The notes beneath the pieces are model-generated. The model ran no database searches. It was not told the DNA's origin and saw only the letters and a program-made list of their open reading frames with translations. DNA of 64,000 bases from the NCBI RefSeq assembly GCF_900113035.1, contig NZ_FONX01000003.1:213860-277859 (forward strand), written 5' to 3'. Positions 46,502 through 55,493 of the stretch are shown one piece after another; the first letter of the stretch is position 1; each line of letters starts with the position of its first letter. The position numbers and the translations under genes were made by a program. The DNA comes from Paracidovorax wautersii (GTDB lineage: Bacteria > Pseudomonadota > Gammaproteobacteria > Burkholderiales > Burkholderiaceae_C).

Positions 46502-47467
46502 CTATTGAAGCACCAGTTCCACGCGCCGGTTGCGGGCCCGGCCGGCATCGTTGGTGTTGGCGGCCACCGGCGCGAGCGAAGCCACGCCCTTGGCCACCAT
46601 GCGCTGCGGGTCGATCTTCATGCCCGCCAGCGCCTTGGCCACCGCCTCGGCACGCCGCTGCGAGAGATCGAGATTGCCTGCGAGCTGGCCCACGTTGTCC
46701 GTGTGGCCCACGATATAGACGCGCATGGCCGGGTTCGCGGCGAGCAGCTTCGCCATCTCGTCCAGCGACGGGCGGGATTCCGGCTTGATGTCGGCCTTGG
46801 CCGTGTCGAACTGGATGCCGTAGATCGCCACGCTGCCGGTGCTGTCGATGCCCTTCTTCAGGTCGGCGGCGGTCAGCACGCTCACCTGGCCGGTGGCCAT
46901 GGGCCTGGCCTCCACCACCTGCTCGAAGACCAGGGTCCGCTCGTTGGCGCCGTCTTCGGCCACCCAAAGCAGCACGCTGACATCGCCCTGCGCGTTGCTG
47001 CGGCGCGCGGCCAGGTAGCGGTTCTTCGGGTCGAAGCTGGCGTTGAACCCCAAAGGGAGCACCTTCTCGCTGTTGGCGAGATAGCCGCCCATGCCGCGGC
47101 CGCAGCGATCGCCCCCGCACTGGAAGAGGGTCTGGAAACCGGCGGCGGCCAGCGCCTGCTCGTAATTGCGCATCACCTCCAGCGCCGTCTTGTTGCCCGG
47201 CACCGAATAGTCGATGCGGGTGATCTTGCCCTCGGCGGTGGCCAGATCGGTGGCCGCCACCTTGTCGGGCTCCGCGATCGGCTTGATCGGCATGACGGCT
47301 TCATCGAAGTCGCGCGTCTGGTAGTGCGTGATGACCGCACCCTTGAAGCGGGTGAGCAGCGGGTGGTCCTTGGAGCCCGGAACGTCTGCTGCTGCCGCTG
47401 CGGCGGTGCAGACCAGCAAAGCCGCAAGGGCCGCGAAGGCCGAGCAAGCGCGTTGAAACCGATGCAT
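46502..47467 (-). CDS. OmpA-family protein with N-terminal DUF4892-like domain
   Basis: A 321-residue exported protein. A signal peptide ('RACSAFAALAALLVCTAAAAAADV') precedes a domain starting 'GSKDHPLLTRFKGAVITHYQTRDFDEAVMPI', which resembles DUF4892, and a C-terminal OmpA peptidoglycan-binding domain ('YGIQFDTAKADIKPESRPSLDEMAKLLAANPAMRVYIVGHTDNVGQLAGNLDLSQRRAEAVAKAL', with the NxxLSxxRA-type 'LDLSQRRA'). It probably anchors to peptidoglycan in the periplasm. The ATG at 47467 gives a clean signal peptide. The DUF assignment is less certain than the OmpA domain. Confidence 0.85.
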   Translation of the reverse strand: MHRFQRACSAFAALAALLVCTAAAAAADVPGSKDHPLLTRFKGAVITHYQTRDFDEAVMPIKPIAEPDKVAATDLATAEGKITRIDYSVPGNKTALEVMRNYEQALAAAGFQTLFQCGGDRCGRGMGGYLANSEKVLPLGFNASFDPKNRYLAARRSNAQGDVSVLLWVAEDGANERTLVFEQVVEARPMATGQVSVLTAADLKKGIDSTGSVAIYGIQFDTAKADIKPESRPSLDEMAKLLAANPAMRVYIVGHTDNVGQLAGNLDLSQRRAEAVAKALAGMKIDPQRMVAKGVASLAPVAANTNDAGRARNRRVELVLQ

Positions 47468-47648
47468 GGGTTGACGAGCCTTTCTGGGTGCTTTCAGGAA
47501 GCGGGACGCATGAAAAAAGAGGCCGCGGTGCGCGCATGCCGGGCTGCCGCACGGGCGGGAGCACCGCATCGCCAAGGACGCCAAAAATTCTAGGCGGCGA
47601 TATCAGGAATGAGAGTGACTTTCGTCACCAATCCGTAAACCCTGGTTA

Positions 47649-47919
47649 AGAACGTGTTCCCGATCTCCCAGGGGTCGCGCAGCGGTGTGGGCGGGATGGG
47701 ATGCAAGGCGCGGTGCGCAGTGGATAGCTCGGGCTATCCACAAGCGCCGCAACGCCGCAGACCGCCCGCCCACACCGCTGCCCTTCGGGTTGGAGCGAAA
47801 TCGGGCGATTGGACGCCCCGGCTGCTTGCATGGGCATGAGCCCATGCGGCGCATCCGAGGCATCCACTCATCCCGATTGCGCTCCAACGCGATCCCCTGC
47901 GAGATCGTGAACACGTTCT
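47649..47919. repeat. Nested inverted-repeat element, three-arm junction
   Basis: The 687-bp gap 47468-48154 holds no gene I can support but contains this 271-bp element. Outer arms 47649-47679 and 47888-47919 are inverted copies with few mismatches (AGAACGTGTTC against GAACACGTTCT). Inside are two side-by-side hairpins. Hairpin A has a perfect 16-bp pair at 47679-47694 and 47766-47781 with an inner palindrome at 47720-47741. Hairpin B has a 16-of-17 pair at 47789-47805 and 47872-47888 with an inner palindrome at 47828-47847. The whole would fold as a Y-shaped junction. It may be a dispersed, non-autonomous repeat; function is unknown. Confidence 0.85.
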
Positions 47920-48071
47920 AGGAGGGCCGGCCAAGGGCTCTGCCCACCCACAGCCCCGCCCCCTGCCCGCCCACGGGCAAAGCAGCACGCGACCACGCGG
48001 CCCCTGGCAGCCGTCCGACAACCCGGCTGCGGCCCGCTGCCTACAGTGCCCACAGCCCCTGCGGCGCTCCG

Positions 48072-48101
48072 TTTTTTTCTTTCTTTCTTTCCTCTCCTCT
48101 C
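48072..48101 (+). repeat. Polypyrimidine tract upstream of the esterase gene
   Basis: Thirty consecutive pyrimidines include a T7 run and several TTTC units, 54 bp before the esterase start. Such tracts are slippage-prone and could affect promoter spacing, but no promoter could be placed with confidence. Confidence 0.6.
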
Positions 48102-48154
48102 GTCCCTCTTCCTCGTACCGGCCACAGGCCTTCCCCAGCAAAGGACTCTTTCCC

Positions 48155-49201
48155 ATGAGCAGCGACCAAGACAACGGCCACGGCCAGCCCAACCCCATCC
48201 TCAACGCCGTCTCCAACGCGATCGCCGCCGTGCGCGCGGACGACGACCAGCAGGCGCTCTACAAGGCGCACGAAGCGCTTCAGCCCAAGGCCATCGAGAA
48301 GCTGGAAGTGGCCGAGGCCCGCCGTCAGCCCACGGTGGCCGACGCCGTGAACCACCTGCTGCGCGAACAGGGCCGCCCGACCGACCCTGCCCAGCTGGTG
48401 CCCGGCGTGACCACCCGCGAGATCACCGTGGACGGCGCCGCCGGCCCGCTGCCCGCCACGGCCTATGTGCCCGAAGGCGGCACCGTGGGCGCGCTGCCGG
48501 TGGTGCTCTACTTCCACGGCGGCGGCTGGGTCATCGCCGACCGCAAGGTCTATGACGGAGGCGCTCGGGGCCTCGCCCGGCAGGCGCATGCCATCGTGGT
48601 CTCGGTGGACTACCGCCAGGCGCCGGAACACCGCTTTCCCGCCGCCTGGGACGACGCGCTGGCCGCCTACCGCTGGCTGACCACCCATGCCGACACCCTG
48701 GGCGGCGACCCGCAGCGCCTGGCGCTGGCCGGCGAAAGCGCAGGCGGCAACCTGGCCGTCGCCACGGCCATCGCCGCCCGCGATGCCGGCCTGCCCGCGC
48801 CGCGCCACGTGCTGAGCGTCTATCCCGTTGCGCAGACCAGCCTGAACACCGAGTCGTACATCGAGAACGCCATCGCCAAGCCGCTCAACCGCGCGATGGT
48901 GAAGTGGTTCGTGGACCACCTGGTGCGCTCCGAAGACGATCTGGCCGACCCGCGCCTGAGCCTGATCGACGCCGACCTGGCAGGCCTCGCGCCGGTGACG
49001 ATCATCAATGCCCGCATCGATCCGCTGCGGGGCGATGGCGCCAAGCTGGAAGACGCGCTGCAGAAAGCGGGGGTGGCGGTGGAGCGGCGCGACTACGAGG
49101 GGGTGGCGCATGAGTTCTTCGGGGCAGCGGCGGTGCTGGAGAAGGCGCGGGAGGCGCAGGCCTATGCGGGGGAGAGGCTGCGGGAGGCGCTGCGGGTCTG
49201 A
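48155..49201 (+). CDS. Alpha/beta hydrolase of the hormone-sensitive-lipase family
   Basis: A 348-residue esterase. The HSL-family oxyanion motif 'YFHGGGWVIADRKVYD' and the nucleophile elbow 'LAGESAGGNLA' (Ser195) are intact, with Asp in 'INARIDPLRGDG' and His in 'YEGVAHEFFGA'. 'SVDYRQAPEHRFPAAWDDALAAYRWL' is the family's DYRLAPE block. The first 90 residues are an extra helical, charged cap. There is no clear signal peptide. Substrate is unknown; relatives act on short acyl esters. The gene stands alone between two large inverted-repeat elements and has its own terminator. Confidence 0.9.
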   Translation: MSSDQDNGHGQPNPILNAVSNAIAAVRADDDQQALYKAHEALQPKAIEKLEVAEARRQPTVADAVNHLLREQGRPTDPAQLVPGVTTREITVDGAAGPLPATAYVPEGGTVGALPVVLYFHGGGWVIADRKVYDGGARGLARQAHAIVVSVDYRQAPEHRFPAAWDDALAAYRWLTTHADTLGGDPQRLALAGESAGGNLAVATAIAARDAGLPAPRHVLSVYPVAQTSLNTESYIENAIAKPLNRAMVKWFVDHLVRSEDDLADPRLSLIDADLAGLAPVTIINARIDPLRGDGAKLEDALQKAGVAVERRDYEGVAHEFFGAAAVLEKAREAQAYAGERLREALRV

Positions 49202-49227
49202 GCTGGCTACCTCGCTGGTGATACACG

Positions 49228-49257
49228 GCGCTCCGGATATTCCGGGGCGCTTTTTTT
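49228..49257 (+). terminator. Rho-independent terminator after the esterase gene
   Basis: GCGCTCCGG pairs with CCGGGGCGC (one T-G wobble) around an ATATT loop and is followed by seven T residues, 26 bp past the stop codon. Confidence 0.9.
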
Positions 49258-49405
49258 GCTCGATTCGCCTGCTCGCGCTTGGGGGGATTGCGGGGACAGC
49301 TATCGATATGGGAGCGGGGTTTTTTCCTGTTCTGACCGAGGACGAATGGAGCTTGCGATTCGGCTTTGCTTCCCGGGACCGGGATGTGCGCCCGGCGGCG
49401 CACTC

Positions 49406-50002
49406 ACTTTCTTTTGCTTCGCCAAAAGAAAGTAAGCAAAGAAAAGGCGACCCCCAGTCTGCGACCCCTACGCTGGCGCTACGGGGCAAACCTGCGTCGG
49501 GGCGCTTGCGGGGTGCCGCCGCAGAACTCACTGCGCGCTGCGCGCTCCGTTCGGACATCCGCGGCGAGTCAGAGCACGAGGCATGCGCGCACAGGCGCGC
49601 ATGCGCACCCCGCAAGCGCCCCGCCGCAGGCGCAGCCAGCAGGGGTGGGGAACCGCACACCGGCCATTGCTTCGCTCGGCCTGGCACGCGCGCGCTTCGC
49701 GCTGCGCTGGGCTTTCCCAGTGCGAGGGCCGAGCGCAGCAATGGCCCGGCTGTTTCCCCCAACCCTTCTGTGCGTGCCGAGAAGCGCAGGGCGGCGGGTG
49801 CGTGCGTGTGCCGCAGGACACACGCACTTCGTGCTCTGACTTGCCGCAGCATGTTTGAACGGAGCGCGCCAGCGCGCAGTGAGTTCTGCGGCAGCACCCG
49901 CCGACCGAGCATCGCAGGTTGCCCGTAGCGCAGCGGAGGGACACGCACAGTAGGGTCGCCTTTCTTTTGGGTACTTTTCTTTGGCGAAGCAAAGAAAAGT
50001 AC
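49406..50002. repeat. About 597-bp imperfect palindromic element
   Basis: The 904-bp gap 49202-50105 contains no supportable gene; its apparent open frames arise from this symmetric repeat. Matching pairs are all centred on about 49704: 49518-49540 with 49870-49892 (23 of 23), 49568-49579 with 49829-49840 (12 of 12), 49662-49681 with 49727-49746 (19 of 20). Each end carries its own hairpin: ACTTTCTTTTG around CTTCGC at 49406-49433, and a 12-bp stem at 49971-50002. The conserved offset shows few net indels between arms. It may be a dispersed repeat or a pair of inverted copies; no transposase is present. Confidence 0.85.
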
Positions 50003-50105
50003 CTCGCCCGCCGGGGCGAGACCCGGCCCCGGAAAGCAAACGCTCCGCAGAGCCCAATCAGCCCTGAACGCCAATCAGCCTGCCAGCCCCCCCGGCAATA
50101 GAGCC

Positions 50106-51494
50106 CTACAACTGAAACCCCACAGCCCTCACCACCCCCTCCGCCACATCCCTCGCCCAGGACGGCCTGCGCGCCCGATACCGCTGCGCCCGGCCGATCT
50201 CCGCCGCGCACCAGTCCGACAGCCACCGCACCTCGGCCGGCGAATAGAACGCCGTCATCGCCTCGTAGTTGAGGAACAGGCTGCGCGCATCCAGGTTGAG
50301 CGACCCGCACATCGCCAGGTCGTCGTCGATCAGCACCGCCTTGGCATGCACCATGTGCGGCGCCAGCCAGACCTGCGCGCCGGCGGCCACCAGTTCGCGC
50401 AGGGCACGCTCGCGGGCCCAGTCGGCCAGGCGGTGGTTGGAGCGGGCGGGCACCAGCAGGGTCACCTGCACGCCGCGCCGGCAGGCCAGGCACCAGGCGT
50501 CGAGCAGCGCGTCGTCGGGCACGAAGTACGGCGTGAAGGCCACGATGCGCTGGCGTGCGTGGTAGGCCCCGGCCAGCAGCAGGGCGTGCACGGTGTCGTC
50601 GGCATGGTCGGGGCCGCTGGGCAGCCACTGGGCCAGGGGGCCGGCCTGGGGCTCTGCCACCGGCGTGCGGGGCAGCACGGTGCGCGCGGCGCGGCCGCTG
50701 GCGGCCTGCCAGTCGGCGGCGAACTGCAGCGCGGCCTGCGCGGCGAGCGGGCCCTGCGCTTCGTAGCTCAGGTCCACCCAGGCCGGCTCGCCGGGGCGGT
50801 CCAGAAAGTATTCGACGGCCAGGTTGCGCCCGCCGCTCCAGAGCCGCGCGCCATCGGACACCGCCAGCTTGCGGTGGTTGCGCAGGTTGGTGCGGCCGCG
50901 CAACGGGTTGTGCAGCACGGGCATGAAGCGCTGCACCTGCACGCCGCCGCGCCGGAGGGCGCGCAGCAGGCGGTGCGGCATGTGCAGGCTGCCCACGGCA
51001 TCGACCAGCAGGCGCACGGCCACGCCGCGCTGCACGGCGCGCAGCAGGCCCTGGGCCACACGCTCGCCGACCTCGTCGTTGCCGAAGACGAAGGTGCAGA
51101 CGTCCAGGCTGCGCTCCGCGCTTTCGATGGTGTGCATCAGGCCGCGCAGCGCGGCGGCGCCGTCGGGGTGCAGTTCGACGCCGCCGTTGCGCGCCGAGGG
51201 TGCCAGCTCCATGCAGGCCAGCAGCTCCAGGGCCCAGGCGGGGCCGCCCGGGGGCAGCGGAGCGTCGGCGGGGGCGCGCGCACGGCGCACGGGCCGGGCG
51301 AACTTGCGCGTGCCGAACAGCAGGAAGAGCGGCACGGCGAAATACGGGAACGCGATGATGGCCAGCACCCAGCCCATGGCCGCCGCGGGGTGGCGCCGCT
51401 GGTGCCCGATGCGCGTGGCCATCACGTAGATCAGCAGCCCCACGGCCACGAAGACCGCATGGCTCAGGCCCGAGAGCACCGCCACGCGGATCAT
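50106..51494 (-). CDS. Phospholipase D-family cardiolipin synthase-like protein
   Basis: A 462-residue membrane-anchored PLD-superfamily enzyme. Two N-terminal helices (about 5-25 and 40-62) are followed by two HKD sites: 'NLRNHRKLAVSDG' (His-x-Lys-x4-Asp) and 'MVHAKAVLIDDDLAMCGSLNLDARSLFLN'. This is the layout of ClsA-type cardiolipin synthases, which condense phosphatidylglycerol molecules. Its start overlaps the stop of the sensor kinase gene by ATGA, placing it third in a regulator-kinase-enzyme operon. Another transphosphatidylation substrate is possible. Confidence 0.88.
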   Translation of the reverse strand: MIRVAVLSGLSHAVFVAVGLLIYVMATRIGHQRRHPAAAMGWVLAIIAFPYFAVPLFLLFGTRKFARPVRRARAPADAPLPPGGPAWALELLACMELAPSARNGGVELHPDGAAALRGLMHTIESAERSLDVCTFVFGNDEVGERVAQGLLRAVQRGVAVRLLVDAVGSLHMPHRLLRALRRGGVQVQRFMPVLHNPLRGRTNLRNHRKLAVSDGARLWSGGRNLAVEYFLDRPGEPAWVDLSYEAQGPLAAQAALQFAADWQAASGRAARTVLPRTPVAEPQAGPLAQWLPSGPDHADDTVHALLLAGAYHARQRIVAFTPYFVPDDALLDAWCLACRRGVQVTLLVPARSNHRLADWARERALRELVAAGAQVWLAPHMVHAKAVLIDDDLAMCGSLNLDARSLFLNYEAMTAFYSPAEVRWLSDWCAAEIGRAQRYRARRPSWARDVAEGVVRAVGFQL

Positions 51495-52942
51495 GCGCCG
51501 CCCCCCGCGCGTTCCGCTGCGGCCGGCTGCAGGGGCAGGCGCACGCTGACGCTCAGGCCGCCCAGGCGGGCGGAGCTGCCCAGATCCACCGCCGCGCCGT
51601 GCATGCGCGCGATGGTCTGCACGATGGAAAGGCCCAGCCCGCTGCCGGCGATGGGCCGGCCCTGCGCATCGGCCTGCGTGGCGCGATGGAAGCGCCCCAG
51701 CACCTGCGCGCGGTCTTCGGGGGCGATGCCGGGGCCGCTGTCTTCCACGGCCAGCACCAGGGCGTCGCCGCCCTCGGCCCGCGACACGCTCACGTCCACC
51801 GTGCCGCCGGCGGGCGTGTATTTGATGGCGTTGTCGATCAGGTTGCGCAGCAGGATGCGCAGCGCGTCCACATGGCCGGGCACGGTGCCGGCATCGGCGC
51901 GGCCCAGCCCCAGGTCGATGCCGCTGGACTGAGCGTGCAGCGCCGCGTCTACCACGGCCTGGCGGGCCAGATCGGCGAGCGGCACCGGGATGGGCGGGGC
52001 TCCGGCGGTCAGCTTGGCTTCCTGCCGGGCCAGGGCCAGCAGCTGCTCGACCAGGGCGGTCGCGCGGTCGATGCCGGCGGCCAGCCGGCCCACGGCGCGC
52101 TCGCGCGTGGCTTCGTCGGGCGCGCGCTGCAGGCCCTGCACCTGCAGCTTGAGCGCGGCCAGGGGGGAGCGCAGTTCGTGCGCCGCATCGGCCACGAAAT
52201 GCTGCTGCGCCTCGAAGGCGCGCTGCACGCGGCCCAGAAGCAGGTTCAGCTCATCGACCAGCGGGCGCACCTCGGCGGGCAGCGCATCGCCATCGACGGG
52301 AGAGAGATCGTCCGCCTGCCGGCGTGCCACCTGGCGGCGCACGCGCTCGACCGGCGCCAGCGATCCGCTGACGGCCCACCACACGGCCAGCGCCAGCAGC
52401 GGCGCCAGCAGCGCGATGGGCGCGGCCGTGCGCAGCGCCAGCGTGCGCGCCATGGAGCGGCGCGCGGCCATGTCTTGCGCCACCTGGATGACCTGGGTCT
52501 GCGTCTGCACCGACAGCACGCGGTAGGTGGTGCCGTTGGCCGCCACGTTGGAAAAGCCCAGCACGGCCCGTTGCGGCAGCGCGGCGCCGATGGCGGATTC
52601 ATAGACGCGCAGCCCGCTCGAAGACCACACCTGCACCACGAATTCATGGTTCTCCCGCTCGCCGGGCAGCAGCTGCGCGGCGCCCGAAGGCAGGGAGGGC
52701 AGGCCCGGCCGCAGCGCCTGGACGGTCTGCTGCATGTGGTAGTCGAACAGCACGTCGGCCTCGTCCAGCGCGGCGCGGTAGGCCAGGCCGATCTGCGCCA
52801 GCGCCGCGAGGGCGATGGCCGCGAGCAGAAACCACAGCAGCCGCGCGCGCAGCGACGACGAAGAAGACGACGGCGACGATGCGCGCGGGGCGGTGCCGCC
52901 AGAGGACGACGGCTTGGAGCGTTCGGCGGAATCCGCCGTCAT
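51491..52942 (-). CDS. Sensor histidine kinase (QseC type)
   Basis: A 483-residue membrane kinase. Helix 1 ('LLWFLLAAIALAALAQIGLAY') and helix 2 ('AAPIALLAPLLALAVWWAVSG') bracket a periplasmic sensor of about 125 residues ending near residue 175. Then come HAMP, the H box 'FVADAAHELRSPLAALKLQVQG', N box 'LLRNLIDNAIKYT', and G boxes 'VEDSGPGIAPEDR' and 'GSGLGLSIVQTIA'. The N-terminus has a run of Ser residues. It overlaps the response regulator stop and the cardiolipin-synthase-like start by 4 bp each, so the three genes form one coupled unit. The signal is unknown. Confidence 0.92.
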   Translation of the reverse strand: MTADSAERSKPSSSGGTAPRASSPSSSSSSLRARLLWFLLAAIALAALAQIGLAYRAALDEADVLFDYHMQQTVQALRPGLPSLPSGAAQLLPGERENHEFVVQVWSSSGLRVYESAIGAALPQRAVLGFSNVAANGTTYRVLSVQTQTQVIQVAQDMAARRSMARTLALRTAAPIALLAPLLALAVWWAVSGSLAPVERVRRQVARRQADDLSPVDGDALPAEVRPLVDELNLLLGRVQRAFEAQQHFVADAAHELRSPLAALKLQVQGLQRAPDEATRERAVGRLAAGIDRATALVEQLLALARQEAKLTAGAPPIPVPLADLARQAVVDAALHAQSSGIDLGLGRADAGTVPGHVDALRILLRNLIDNAIKYTPAGGTVDVSVSRAEGGDALVLAVEDSGPGIAPEDRAQVLGRFHRATQADAQGRPIAGSGLGLSIVQTIARMHGAAVDLGSSARLGGLSVSVRLPLQPAAAERAGGGA

Positions 52943-53598
52943 GCCTTGGGCACCATGTAGCCCACGCCGCGCACGTTCAGCACCAGCTCGGCGCCCAGCT
53001 TCTTGCGCAGGCCGTGGATATAGACCTCCACCGCGTTGCTGCTGATCTCGTCGTTCCAGCCGTAGAGCTTTTCTTCGAGCTGCTGGCGCGAGAGCACGGC
53101 GCCCGGGCGGGCCAGCAGCGCTTCCAGCACGGCCCATTCGCGGGCCGACAGCACCACGGGCTGGCCGCCCACGGTGACTTCGCGGGTCGCGGGGTGGATG
53201 ACCACGCCCTGGTGTTCGTAGGCCGGCTCGGCACGCCCCGCGGCGCGGCGGGTGAGCGCGCGGATGCGGGCCAGCAGCTCGTCCATGTCGTAGGGCTTGA
53301 GCAGGTAGTCGTCGGCGCCGGCGTCCAGGCCCTGCACGCGCTCGGACACGGCGTCGCGGGCGGTGGCGATCAGCACCGGCGTGCGGTCCTTGCGGGCGCG
53401 CAGGTCGCGCAGCACGGCCAGGCCGTCGCGGCGCGGCAGGCCCAGGTCCAGCAGCACCAGGTCGTAGGCCTGGGTGCGCAGGGCGGAATCGGCCATGGCG
53501 CCATCGCGGGCCCAGTCCACCGCGTAATGCTCGGCGCGCAGCAGGTCGTGCACGGCCTCGCCGATCATGGTGTCGTCTTCAACCAGCAGCAGGCGCAT
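52939..53598 (-). CDS. OmpR-family response regulator (QseB type)
   Basis: A 219-residue regulator: receiver with 'LLLVEDDTMIGEAVHDLL', phospho-acceptor Asp51 in 'YDLVLLDLGLPRRDG' and Lys in 'YLLKPYDMDELLARI'; then an OmpR winged helix with 'LSAREWAVLEALLARPGAVLSRQQLEEKLYGWNDEISSNAVEVYIHGLRKKLG' and 'VRGVGYMVPKA'. The 'YGWNDEISSNAVEVYIHGLRKK' block is typical of the QseB/PmrA branch. It is the first gene of the operon. Confidence 0.93.
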   Translation of the reverse strand: MRLLLVEDDTMIGEAVHDLLRAEHYAVDWARDGAMADSALRTQAYDLVLLDLGLPRRDGLAVLRDLRARKDRTPVLIATARDAVSERVQGLDAGADDYLLKPYDMDELLARIRALTRRAAGRAEPAYEHQGVVIHPATREVTVGGQPVVLSAREWAVLEALLARPGAVLSRQQLEEKLYGWNDEISSNAVEVYIHGLRKKLGAELVLNVRGVGYMVPKA

Positions 53599-53803
53599 GC
53601 GGCAACTCCGAGGGGATGCAGGACACGAAAGCCGCCGCCGCGCCGGTCAGGGCGCCGGCACGGCGGCGTGCGGGGCAGCGCGAGACGGCAGGGCGTGGGA
53701 TGGGCGGCGGCATACCGCCAAGCATAGCGGCAGCCCACGGCCCTGCGGGGACACGACCCCGCAGCGCGCCGCCCTGCCCTGCTGCCCTACGCCTCTGGCT
53801 GAA

Positions 53804-55348
53804 TCAACCCAGCTGCACGGGCACGAAGATGCGGTTGCCGTCGCGCTCGATCAGCAGCGCCACCGACTTGCCCGACTTGGCCACGGCTTCGCGCACCTGG
53901 TCCAGGCTCTTGGCCGGCGTGCCGTTGATGGCCAGCAGCACGTCGCCCGGCTCCACGCCGGCCAGCGCCGCCGGGCCCCGCACCTGCTCGATCACCAGGC
54001 CGGTCTCGATGCCGGAATCGCGCCGCTCCTGCGGCTGCAGCGGGCGCAGCGCCAGGCCCAGCTGGCCCTTGCCCACGGCCTGGCTGGCGTCGGCCACCTG
54101 CGATGCCTTCTTGTCGTTCACGTCACCCAGCGTGGCGACCAGCTCTTCCTGCTTGCCACGGCGCCAGATTTCCATCGTCGCCTTGGTGCCCGGCGCGGCC
54201 TGGCCCACGAAGGCCGGCAGGTCGCCCGACGCCACGATCGGCTGGCCGTTGATGCTGAGGATCACGTCGCCCGACTTCAGCCCCGCCTTGTCGGCCGGCC
54301 CGCCGGGCTCCACGCCCGCCACCAGCGCGCCTTCGGGCTTGGGCAGCTGGAACGAATCGGCGAAGGCCTGGTTCACCTCCTGCACCGACACGCCCAGCCG
54401 CGCATGGCTGGCCTTGCCGGTCGCCATGATCTGGTCCTTCACCCGCTCGGCCACCTCGATCGGAATGGCGAACGACACGCCCTGGTAGCCGCCCGAGCGG
54501 CTGTAGATCTGCGAGTTGATGCCCACGACCTGGCCGCGCGTATTGAAGAGCGGGCCGCCGGAGTTGCCCGGGTTCACCGCCACGTCGGTCTGGATGAAGG
54601 GCACGAAGCTGTCGTCGGGCAGCGCACGGCCCTTGGCGCTCACCACGCCGGCGGTCACGCTGTTCTCGAAGCCGAAGGGCGAGCCGATGGCCAGCACCCA
54701 TTCGCCCACGGCCAGGTTCTTGGTGCTGCCCAGCTGCACCACCGGCAGATCCTTGGCGTTGATCTTCAGCACGGCGATGTCGGTCTTGGGATCGGAGCCC
54801 AGCACCTTGGCGCGGAACTCGCGGCGGTCGGTCAGCTTCACCGTCACGCTGCTGGCGCCCTTGACCACGTGGGCGTTGGTCAGGATCACGCCGTCGGGGC
54901 TGACGATGAAGCCCGAGCCCTCGCCGCGCATGGGCACGTTGCGCTGCTGCGGCATGCCGCCGCCGGCACCCGCGCCGGGGAAGCCGAAGCGCTTGAAGAA
55001 CTGGAAGAAGGGGTCGTCCGGGTCCATGCCCTGCATGCCGCGCTGCTGCGCAGAGGCGGCGCTGGCATCGTCGCCGTCATCCCCCTCGTCGGACGTCTTG
55101 GTGGTGCCCACCACGCTGATGTTCACCACCGCAGCACCGTTGCGCGCGGTGATCTGGGCGAAATCGGGCATGGCCACGCCGCCGCCGCTGATCGGCGCCG
55201 TGGGCACGGCAGCCGTGACCTGCGCGGGCGGCTGCTCGGCATGCCCCGGCCGCATGTTGGTGACCAGCCCGGCACCGGTGGCGCCAATGGCACCGGCCGC
55301 GACCAGCGCCAGCGTCAGGCGGCGAGGAGTGGAGAGGATGGAATTCAT
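53804..55348 (-). CDS. degP: Do/HtrA periplasmic serine protease
   Basis: A 514-residue DegP/MucD-type protease and chaperone. A signal region ('RRLTLALVAAGAIGATGAGLV') and Gly/Asp-rich linker precede the protease domain with triad His160 ('ILTNAHVVKGA'), Asp190 ('DPKTDIAVLKI') and Ser263 ('VNPGNSGGPLFNTRG'). Two PDZ domains follow ('HARLGVSVQEVNQ...GDVILSINGQPI' and 'IEQVRGPAALAGVEPGDVLLAINGTP'). The flexible 'GFPGAGAGGGMPQQ' segment is the Q-linker-like LA loop. The ATG at 55348 follows GAAAGG. It degrades or refolds misfolded envelope proteins. DegQ or MucD naming is equally possible. Confidence 0.9.
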   Translation of the reverse strand: MNSILSTPRRLTLALVAAGAIGATGAGLVTNMRPGHAEQPPAQVTAAVPTAPISGGGVAMPDFAQITARNGAAVVNISVVGTTKTSDEGDDGDDASAASAQQRGMQGMDPDDPFFQFFKRFGFPGAGAGGGMPQQRNVPMRGEGSGFIVSPDGVILTNAHVVKGASSVTVKLTDRREFRAKVLGSDPKTDIAVLKINAKDLPVVQLGSTKNLAVGEWVLAIGSPFGFENSVTAGVVSAKGRALPDDSFVPFIQTDVAVNPGNSGGPLFNTRGQVVGINSQIYSRSGGYQGVSFAIPIEVAERVKDQIMATGKASHARLGVSVQEVNQAFADSFQLPKPEGALVAGVEPGGPADKAGLKSGDVILSINGQPIVASGDLPAFVGQAAPGTKATMEIWRRGKQEELVATLGDVNDKKASQVADASQAVGKGQLGLALRPLQPQERRDSGIETGLVIEQVRGPAALAGVEPGDVLLAINGTPAKSLDQVREAVAKSGKSVALLIERDGNRIFVPVQLG

Positions 55349-55493
55349 GGCAGACCTTTCGGTGGGTTGTTGCATGGCAGGGAGTGTGCGAAAGGAGACT
55401 TAGACAAGGCTTAGGGTTGCGATCGGACACACAATCGCAGGGGGCGCGGGGCCTCGCGCTCCGCAGAAGCCCTATCGCTGCTTGATCTCGGTC

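Noticed and set aside
47654..47921. Short open frames across the three-arm repeat
   Set aside because: They are created by the inverted repeats and have no plausible start signals or homology.
49366..49928. Several open frames inside the 904-bp gap after the esterase gene
   Set aside because: They lie within the large palindrome, occur symmetrically on both strands and have no family signature, so the repeat explains them.
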